DNA from: Leucocoprinus leucothites
Lineage: Eukaryota; Basidiomycota; Agaricomycetes; Agaricales; Agaricaceae
DNA: 64,000 nucleotides
Assembly (NCBI GenBank): GCA_013368445.1
Contig: JAACJO010000009.1
Coordinates: 1,736,001 to 1,800,000 of the forward strand
Direction: 5' to 3'
In this document: piece after piece, positions 57,061 through 64,000 of the stretch
Layout: every line of letters starts with the position of its first letter
Position numbering within the stretch: position 1 is the stretch's first letter
Position numbers and translations under genes: made by a program
The notes under the pieces: generated by a model
Database searches by the model: none
What the model was told of the DNA's origin: nothing
What the model saw: only the letters and a program-made list of their open reading frames with translations

Positions 57061-57580
57061 AGTTGAATCAAGCCTGCTGTCCGGGTGAGGGATATTCCAA
57101 TTTCATAATCTGTTGAGCTTCTTCATCAGAAATAGTTCTAGGTACAGGTCGATATTGAGCACAATTGTGTGGTAAGTTAGGATTGAGTTCCCTATATCAT
57201 TGGATGACATCAAGAGGGTCGCTCCTATCACCATACACATTTCCTGGTCTGTTTGGAGGTTGAACATTTTACCTAGGACAGCAATTTTCACATTTGGTGA
57301 CCCAACAGTTGAGCTGTTCTAGTGCATCAAGATCATCTTGGACCAAAGGTCACAGTAGTGGTACCTCAGGTGGAGTGGGAGACTGAGCATGTTTACATGG
57401 ACCAGGTTCTGATTGTGAGGGTCCCTGAGAAGAAGGTAGCTCAACTTCTTCTTCCTCTTCTTTTGGATCACAATCATCAGGATCAGCATAAGAAAGAGGT
57501 GGGCTTGGTGATCTAGGAGGTGAAGGTGTTTTGGGGTGTAGAGGAGCACAAGGTGAAGGCACATGAGGCAGCTCTCCTCT
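57061..57580 (-). pseudogene. Copia integrase-RT linker
   Basis: This is a low-complexity Pro/Ser/Glu-rich connection (PSPCAPLHPKTPSPPRSPSP and acidic DPKEEEEEVELPSS). Its frame 57350-57562 matches the variable linker between Copia integrase and RT. It shows no catalytic motif and is interrupted on both sides. Confidence 0.5.
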
Positions 57581-58400
57581 TCAAGGTATAGGTGGATGGT
57601 CTACATGTGGAACATTTGGAATAGTTGAGATTGGAGGAATCCCAGTGTGAGGTGGCTTGGGGTGTACCACAGGTTTTTGGTCTGGACATTTAGGGAACAT
57701 CTTTTCATCAAAGATGACAGTCAGTGAGATAAACTCAGCATTCCCTTGAGTATTGCAGAGAAAGATATAATTCTTCTTCTGATCATATCCAATAAAGATC
57801 ATCAGTTCTGATCTTGCAGATAATTTATTCGGGCACATTTCATCCAGCAGGAACACATATGCAGCACAACTGAATACTTGTAGGTGACTGATATCAGGTT
57901 TATATCCATGTACTAACTCAAACAGAGTTTTCCATTGGATGCAGTTCATCAATGTGCAATTGTAGATGTGGGTTGCAGTGTTAATCATGAAATCCCACCA
58001 TGAATCTGGAAGACACATGTAGTTCAATCTTTCTGCTTGCCCATTCTGTTGAAGGATGCAGGGTGCACTTGGTGTGAACTCAATACCTTTCACCCTTAGA
58101 TAATCTTGCAGGGTACCTACTACAAATTCTCCTCCTTGATTGGATGTGAATTGATGAATTGATATGCCAAATTGGTTCGTGACATGAGTCAGGAGCTCAA
58201 CCATGCAGGGGGCTGCTTCAGCTTTTGATTGCGGGAGCACCATGTGGGCAAAAAGGAGTAATTGTCCAATAAGGTCATAACCTATTTGTACTTATAATAA
58301 GATATGATGGGGAGCTCAAAGAGATCACTGTGAATGTGCTCAAAGGCTTCTTTGGCCCAAATTGGGTTATTGTTAAAGGGTTTCTGGTGCATCTTCCCTT
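57581..58400 (-). pseudogene. Copia integrase core, catalytic Asp lost
   Basis: The frame 57581-58243 contains FTSNQGGEFV where SDQGGEF is expected (Asp to Asn), then GIEFTPSAPCILQQNGQAERLN with the catalytic Glu, and the downstream PDISHLQVFSCAAYVFL and KLSARSELMIFIGY segments. The first catalytic Asp region (EHIHSDLFELPI) is read in another frame near 58340, upstream of a stop. Integration activity would be lost. Confidence 0.8.
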
Positions 58401-59168
58401 TCATGCAGCCTGGACAAGGGTGTGATTGAGCAGATGTCCTAAATGTTGATGCCAGATGTTATAGTCAGGATGCTGAGCAATGTTACTCAAAGCATTCAAA
58501 TGTACAATTTGATATCTTACTGTTTGTAGCATAGGCTGCCACTCAGAGCAAGGAGTTGCTGACAAAACGGCACTGCCTGACTCATCCTGAAAGATAGTAC
58601 CATGTTTGTCAGCCTTGCTGTGCAACCTGGATTCCAGGAGTTGACCAGCAGATATGAGGTGATTGTGCATACCCTTTATATAGAATACAGGGGACAATGA
58701 AGTCACTGCAGTAATCATTTTTCCATTATCATGGATCTCATGTTTGATCAAGACAGTGTCTCAACCCAATATAGATAGGGGAGCATTTTTGTTAGCTGTC
58801 TGAATTTCACCAAATTTCCCCATTTTTATTGTAGAAAAATCGTCCAAATAAGGTGTGAAATGTGCTGAAGCACCCAAATCAAGAATCCAAGAAGCAGCCT
58901 GTGAAGGCACTTTCTTTCCCTTGCAGTGGCAACAAAAAGCTTTCTCACACTTAGATAGATTTACACAGTGCAGCACAGAGGTCAAATCACAATTTAATAA
59001 AAGCCCCATAGGGGTGACCAAAATAGTGTGTGATACAAGACAAGTATATACAGGAGCCAGAGATGATGTAACTAGTCTGCAAAAAAGTTCAGCGTGGCCA
59101 GGAGTGCTCACATGGGAGTAGGCTCTAAGAGGGCAACAGGCCCTTTCTTGGTCATGCTGTGGCATCAC
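58401..59168 (-). pseudogene. Copia protease and GAG-pre-integrase domain
   Basis: Protease motif SWILDLGASAHFTP (about 58885) has the catalytic Asp, but the usual DSG reads DLG. After a stop at 58761 follows FYIKGMHNHLISAGQLLE and then the GAG-pre-integrase signature NIWHQHLGHLLNHT (about 58450), ending in a stop at 58401. Upstream the frame has a Cys-rich CCHCKGKK segment instead of a clean zinc knuckle. Confidence 0.75.
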
Positions 59169-59507
59169 TGTATCAGTGTTAATCCAATCAAAGATAGAAG
59201 AAAAGACTTACATTGTCCACAACCCAGAAGTCCACCTATCAGAATCCTCCCCCTCAGAGTCAGACTTGAGCATCAGATTAGCCGGAGGTGTTAATCTCAG
59301 CAATGGTGGGCATTTGTCCATATTCTCCCCATAATAAGGAATCTCCTCAATTATGGAGCCCATCTTATTGGCTTCAACAGCGAGGTTGGTGAGCCACTCA
59401 TCCCAGATCTTTAGAACCTTATCCTTGGTAGCTTTCAAGCTTCTTTGACAATATCCCTCAGACTGAGGAGATTCAGAGATTTGCTCTTGAAGCTGCAGTG
59501 TATTCTT
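59169..59507 (-). pseudogene. Copia gag-protease linker
   Basis: The frame 59208-59438 reads KVLKIWDEWLTNLAVEANKM and an acidic DSEGEDSD segment, in frame with the gag tail but preceded and followed by stops. No named domain. Confidence 0.4.
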
Positions 59508-60626
59508 TCATGCTTCTGCAACAAGGTGGCATGTGGATGACAAAGGGCCTGCATTAGCCAGTTCTGCCAGTGAGGCGATCTGGTTTATGAGGAGAGGATG
59601 GTTAGTGATAGTAGGGGCAGTAAAACTGATGGCACTGGAAGTACCATATTGAGAAGCAATGGTAGGGACTCCAGAGGAGTTAGAGGTATCAGCATCAGTC
59701 ACAGCTTCATTAGCAGTGCCCTTGCCTTTTTTGCCTCTTCTCTTGCCACGTTTTCCTTTCTTGCCATCTCCTCTGGGATTTCCAGATTGGTTGTTACTAG
59801 GCTTTTGGCCAGCATCTTGATTAGGAGGCTGCTGCTGGGTCTGTGATTGAAACAGCCCTTGTTGTCCTTAGCCCTGGCATTGTTGATTGCCAGGATTCCA
59901 GTTCTGCTGCCATTGGCCATTGGAGTGGCTGGTGTAAGAAGTGGTACCAGTCATTTTCTGGGACCAAGCAGCCTGAATGGTGCTACAGACCAGATCCCAT
60001 GTGAGTTGGAACATCTGTGTTTGATTCACAAGAATAGACTGGGCCAAGGTTTCCATCCCTTGTGGGACAGAGTGAAGCAGAATCATGGCATGGATCACCT
60101 CAGGAAGCTGCATGGTCACACTTTGAATCTGAGTGAATAAAGATTCAAGCTCAGTGATGGACTGAGCCAGATTGGTGTTGCCAGGGAGAGACCAGGAAAC
60201 AGTGCATATGAAGTTGCCATAGACTGATGCAGGATCTTGGGTACCATAAAGGCATTGGAGACTCTCCCATATGTTGTTGGGATCTCCTTGGACAATTAAG
60301 TGGAGCATGGAATCTGGGACAGCTTGGATCAGCATGCTGATGGCAGATTGCTCAAGGAAGTTCCTTCGATGCTCTTCTTCATCATGAAGGTTTCATGTGG
60401 CAACCATATCTGCAGTGTTTGTGATGTGCCTGTCTGTGTCCATAACTGGACTGACAAGAGCAGGGAGTGGAGGTACAGCACCACTAGTAAACAACCAACC
60501 CATAAGAGGAGTTCCAGGGGTCATGATCATAGAAAGGAATCCCTGCATTCTCATGGACCAAAACTGGTAGTTCTGGGGACCTTGAAGAATGGGGATGTGA
60601 GAAGCTCCATTGTTGATAGAAGACAT
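59508..60626 (-). pseudogene. Copia gag (UBN2-like)
   Basis: The start is an ATG at 60626 (MSSINNGASHIPILQGPQNY), with the QFWSMRMQGFL signature of Copia Gag N-termini. After a stop at 60393 it continues with LYGTQDPASVYGNF, ITELESLFTQIQSV and MILLHSVPQGMETLAQSIL, the UBN2-type core. A Gln/Asn-rich tail and a basic KGKRGKRRGKKGKG patch follow (about 59740). No CCHC knuckle is visible. The basic patch may replace it. Stops at 59868 and 59508. Confidence 0.75.
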
Positions 60627-60874
60627 TCTGAAAAGAAGTTGTCAGTCAATGTTGTTTGTTAGAAGCAGCAATTGATGCACTAATCAAGCAAGGTTTCAAA
60701 CCCAAATTATCTAAGGGCTAGGGTAAGACACAGAAATGAGAAGGGATGCTGGGCCCTTCACAAGGTATAGTGGTGGCACTAGAAAGCAGCCTTCCCATAA
60801 CAGGTCAATCTAGTCCTTCTCAGACATCAAGCACAGCAAACTAGTCAGCTAGTGCAATATTGAGCTGGCAATTG

Positions 60875-60886
60875 GGGCCCATAACC
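60875..60886 (-). promoter_or_regulatory. Copia primer binding site (tRNA-iMet anticodon-arm type)
   Basis: Directly after the 5' LTR the minus strand reads GGTTATGGGCCC. It pairs with GGGCUCAUAACC of the initiator-Met tRNA anticodon arm with one G-U pair. Drosophila copia is known to prime from an internal tRNA-iMet site. Confidence 0.6.
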
Positions 60887-60976
60887 TGTCAAAGCAGCAA
60901 TGGGGAGTGTAGCAGTGAAGGTAGACAATGTAGTTGATGACTTACTTTGCTAGGCAGTAAACTGTTATGGGAGTTA

Positions 60977-62568
60977 CAGTGGCTCAAAAAACTGTCCTAA
61001 TGTTTTCGCATTTTGGACATATTTGCTAATACCAGGCCAGATATATGGTGTAGCATTCTGAAAATATTCGCACAAGTACCTTGACATATTGGGAGCATAA
61101 ATTCCCATGATCACATGATCTTGTACATAAATGAATAATTAATGAATTACCGAAAATATCTACTCATTGGGACAGTTTTTTGACCACCTATCATCTACCT
61201 ACTCAATACTTTCTATGACCTCATCTTGCCCTGATAACTACCTCAATCCTTCTGGGCATGCTTTCTATCAGCCTTTGGCACCTTCTGCTGGAATATTATT
61301 CCACTCCTCTACTAGCCTCTCCTACAATTCAAATACTCCCTTGGGGGGTCTTTCATATGCCTTCAGCTGGCCCTTCAGGTAGGTCCAGAGGTGTTCAATG
61401 GGATTCAGGTCAGGGGATTGTGCAGGCTATGATAGAACCTGAAGGTTGTTGTCCACAAACCATTGTTGTCCCAGTTTTGAGGTGTATTTTGGGTTATCAG
61501 CCTGCTGGAATATTCTCTCCTCCTCCTCCATCTCCAACTTTTCAAAGCTTTTCACCACCCCATTGTCCAAAATCTCGCAGTATTGCACTGCATCCATATT
61601 CCCTTGAACCATTATCAGCTTTCATACCCCATTTCAGCACATACACCCCCACACCATCATGTTAACACCTCCTCCATGTTTGACAGTAGGGAGAGTAGTC
61701 CTATCTGACAGTGGTTCCCCCCTCTCCTTCCAGGTATACACCTGTCCATCTAACCCAATCCTGTTGATCTTTGTCTCATCTGTCTACAACACCCTTTTCC
61801 AGTCCTCCACTGTCCAATTCCTATGTTCATGTGCAAAGTCAAGGCATTCCTCACAATGTCACTTTTTGAGTAGAGGTCATTTGATCTTAGTTACAGAGTG
61901 AAATTCATTGTCCTGAAGGGTATTTCAGACATTTTGGGGTGTGACAGGGTCAGACAGAGTAGAGTTAATGAAATTTGTAGCCTGGACAGCATTGTCTAGC
62001 TTTCCAGAGGTTATTTGGTGAATTATTGCTTTTTTATCATGAGGAGAAAGCTTGGAAGGATGTCCTCTCTTGTTGTTTTCCTTGTCCCCATCAACTTCTT
62101 TCTTGATCCTCCCAATGGTAGACTTGTCTAGACCAGTTTTATGTTCAATCTGGTGCAAGGAGTAGCCATCTTCAAGAAAAGAAGTGACTTGAGAGTATTG
62201 GGTAGAGGAGATAGCTTTCATGATGTAGTGGCATGAAGAAAGACAGTTGTAACCATCTCAATGTGTCAACAAAGGTCATATGATATTGTTTATTACTCCC
62301 ATGCCTGCTGTGATGCTCCCCTGGCATGTTACAAGATAGATACTAGGAGGCTGACAGGGGGTCAAAAAACTGTCCCAATGAGTAGATATTTTTGGTAATT
62401 CATTAATAATTCATCAACTTACAAGATCATGTCATCAAGGGAATATATGCTCCCAATATGTCAAGGTACCTGTGTGAATATTTTCAGAATGCTACACCAT
62501 ATATCCAGCCTGGTATTAGCAAATATATCCAAAATGCGAAAACATTGGGACAGTTTTTTGAGCCACTG
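60977..62568 (-). mobile_element. Tc1-like transposon copy 2 (1592 bp)
   Basis: Same family and orientation as copy 1, with TA at 60975-60976 and 62569-62570 and the same about 214-bp inverted repeats. The two copies are nearly collinear with small indels. It sits in the 5' LTR of the same Copia that carries copy 1. Confidence 0.95.
61203..62221 (-). pseudogene. Tc1 transposase copy 2, catalytic Asp lost
   Basis: The ATG at 62221 (MKAISSTQYSQ) opens a frame intact for 98 codons (helix-turn-helix part, SLHQIEHKTGLDKSTIGRIK), then a stop. Later pieces match copy 1. The second catalytic Asp is replaced: QQADNPKYTS where copy 1 has QQDNDPKHTS. Further stops follow VLS and occur at four positions shared with copy 1. 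The gene cannot encode an active enzyme. Confidence 0.85.
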
Positions 62569-62858
62569 TAAGATGTAATAGAGTTGTGACTGAGAGTGTA
62601 GAATTGACTGTCTAATAATGAAGAAAATACAAAGTATTTATACTAAAATGTCCATACTATTACTACTATAAACAGGACATTACACCATCATTTCGAGATG
62701 GTAAAGGATACAAGTAAAATGTATAGTAAAACATGTATTGTCTGCATGAAGTATTGGTGTATGAACATAGTGGTATCTAATAATAGAATGTATATGTCAT
62801 AATTGAGAGTGAACATGAACATAGCAGCATGTAGATGCACACATGATTCAACATGCCT

Positions 62859-63250
62859 AAGAGCCTATGTGCATGCACAATAGCCTAGAGCCTCCATCAG
62901 CCCAATTGATGACTTTCTCACAGTTGATGCATAAATAAGTGCTCATTGATGCATTCTGATCCAGCCATCAGTAAGCTTCTTGTCTTGTGCTTGATGCACA
63001 CACATTTCACCCTTCAGAACCCATTTTCTTGTGCTCAAATGTGACTTTAGGGCTAGAAGGCATACAAATTACCCACCACTAGCTACTGTGTAGCATCCAT
63101 CAGTGTTTCAACATCGGCAGCAGCCATTTGGACCATGGGAGGCCTCATCACTTACTTTCCCATGCCCATAAGTGACACAGCACTTACAGTGAGAAAGGGT
63201 CCAGGCTGCTGACATAACCCATAGAAACTTGAGCACTTGTCCAGATACAG
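62859..63250. other. Intergenic, nothing recognised
   Basis: Sequence between Copia and the last LTR. It has some TGCA-rich words and an open minus-strand frame (63108-63341) that extends into the LTR and is not considered a gene. Confidence 0.4.
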
Positions 63251-63910
63251 TGTTATAGTGATGCTGGCCCGGTCCTAAGCACAATAAGTATTGACTTGAT
63301 CTTATCAAAGGGGACTCCTTCTCGGTAAGCGACAAAGTCATTCACTAAGTCAGAGTTATAATACAGTGATTATAATAATAAGACTTTGGTAATTGAGATC
63401 TTAATAACTTAAGTTTCAATTTGACTTGGTATAAATAAAGGCTCATATTGAGTCTCCACCTAACCAAGTAGAAATGATGTTTCTCCTTGGTAGATGTTGA
63501 CAACTTATATACGATACAAGTCTGTATCTATTATTAACTAGGGCTAAGGGCTTCTAATGAAGAAGAAAAGTATACAGCTTCCTTAACACTAATTAAACTA
63601 TATAAGATGCAATCTGTCAAAGAAGCTTTAGAAGTTCTTCTAAAGAAGTTCTTCTTTGATCATCTGATTGATCACAAGGTAAGTCCAAATATAGCTCAGC
63701 TATATTTAACAATCACATGTCATCAAAATATAAACAAAACCAAACAAGTTATAATGAGTTATAATAAGATGAAGTAAATGAGTCAAAACAAACTAGAAAA
63801 TACAAGAACAAATAAGATGAAAACATAATTGCAATATTACTTAAGTAAGGTTAATATTGACTTTATATTGTATAGGAAACAAATGCTAGATATAATCAAT
63901 ATACATAACA
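63251..63910 (-). repeat. Solo LTR of the Gypsy-B family (660 bp)
   Basis: It begins TGTTATAGTG and ends ATACATAACA, with TACAG at 63246-63250 and 63911-63915. The orientation is that of B2. It carries an exact copy of the primer-site complement (63466-63478) and a TATATAAG box on the minus strand. Confidence 0.95.
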
Positions 63911-64000
63911 TACAGTATTTATGGGACAACTTTTTCTGACCAATTGCTGACCAATTCTGACTAAGCTTACAAATCCTTCCCCCACATCCCATTCTTTATA

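Larger units (their letters stand above)
53376..62853 (-). mobile_element. Copia element with TSD TGCCT and two Tc1 insertions
   Basis: LTRs are at 53376-53748 and 60887-62853 (the latter split by Tc1). Target duplication TGCCT is at 53371-53375 and 62854-62858. The gene order on the minus strand is gag, protease, integrase, RT, RNase H, which is the Ty1/Copia order. A primer site, polypurine tract and both ends are present, so the insertion is complete. Coding regions carry stops and altered catalytic residues. Confidence 0.95.
60887..62853 (-). repeat. Copia 5' LTR, split by Tc1 copy 2
   Basis: The two parts, 60887-60976 and 62571-62853, join into a 373-bp LTR matching 53376-53748. The junction sequence GGGAGTTAAGATG is intact in the 3' LTR, confirming the TA target. 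Confidence 0.95.

Noticed and set aside
63108..63341. 77-codon minus-strand frame near the right edge
   Set aside because: It runs from intergenic sequence into a solo LTR and has no motif.
1..64000. CRISPR arrays, tRNA or rRNA genes
   Set aside because: No regular short repeats with unique spacers and no tRNA cloverleaf or rRNA sequence was recognised. The only regular arrays are protein-coding or element ends.

Overview
The window reads as a transposon-dense stretch of a filamentous basidiomycete genome, most likely an agaricomycete (mushroom-forming fungus). The evidence is the introns of 48-62 bp, a fungal TET/JBP-type dioxygenase, a membrane-ankyrin-TPR gene with 45-residue TPR units of the agaricomycete kind, chromodomain Gypsy elements, a Copia element with a UBN2-like Gag, RNase H-bearing LINEs and Tc1 transposons. 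No bacterial, organellar, rRNA or tRNA genes were seen.

Layout. (1) 0.4-7.6 kb: two decayed LINEs, copy A (+) and copy B (-) placed tail to tail. (2) 7.6-25.6 kb: Gypsy-A (-), interrupted by a solo LTR in pol (LTR-D), a complete Gypsy-B element in gag (B1, +) and another solo LTR in its 5' LTR (LTR-E). (3) 25.6-34.1 kb: a second Gypsy-B copy (B2, -) with a truncated 3' LTR. (4) 34.1-36.5 kb: non-coding sequence, a possible MITE and a broken fragment of a P5A-type ATPase gene. (5) 36.5-43.6 kb: Gypsy-C (+), mostly CpG-rich. (6) 43.9-50.6 kb: a small gene island with two divergent intron-containing genes, a TET/JBP-like 2-oxoglutarate/Fe(II) dioxygenase (-) and a six-TM/ankyrin/TPR protein of 1304 aa (+). 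(7) 50.6-64 kb: a solo LTR of family A, a TA-flanked MITE, a Copia element (-) carrying two Tc1 insertions, and a solo LTR of family B.

Target-site duplications were read directly: AGAAG (B1), AATTA (LTR-D), TAGAT (LTR-E), GTAAG (solo A), TGCCT (Copia), TACAG (solo B), and TA for both Tc1 copies and the MITE. The inferred order of insertion in the left half is LINE A, then LINE B, then Gypsy-A, then B1, LTR-D and LTR-E. The two Tc1 copies came after the Copia.

Most element genes carry nonsense codons and CpG-depleted sequence that look like cytosine deamination (CGA to TGA, CG to TG or CA). The gene island and most of Gypsy-C keep their CpGs. The most noteworthy items are: an antisense Zn(II)2Cys6-like gene inside Gypsy-A; primer sites in both Gypsy-A and Gypsy-B complementary to LTR sequence 33 nt downstream of a TATA-like box, as in self-priming Tf1/sushi-type retrotransposons; a -1 frameshift heptamer at the Gypsy-B gag/pol junction; a third Gypsy-B ORF with two extra CCHC fingers after the chromodomain; and the one-exon-per-ankyrin-repeat gene beside the TET/JBP-like gene.
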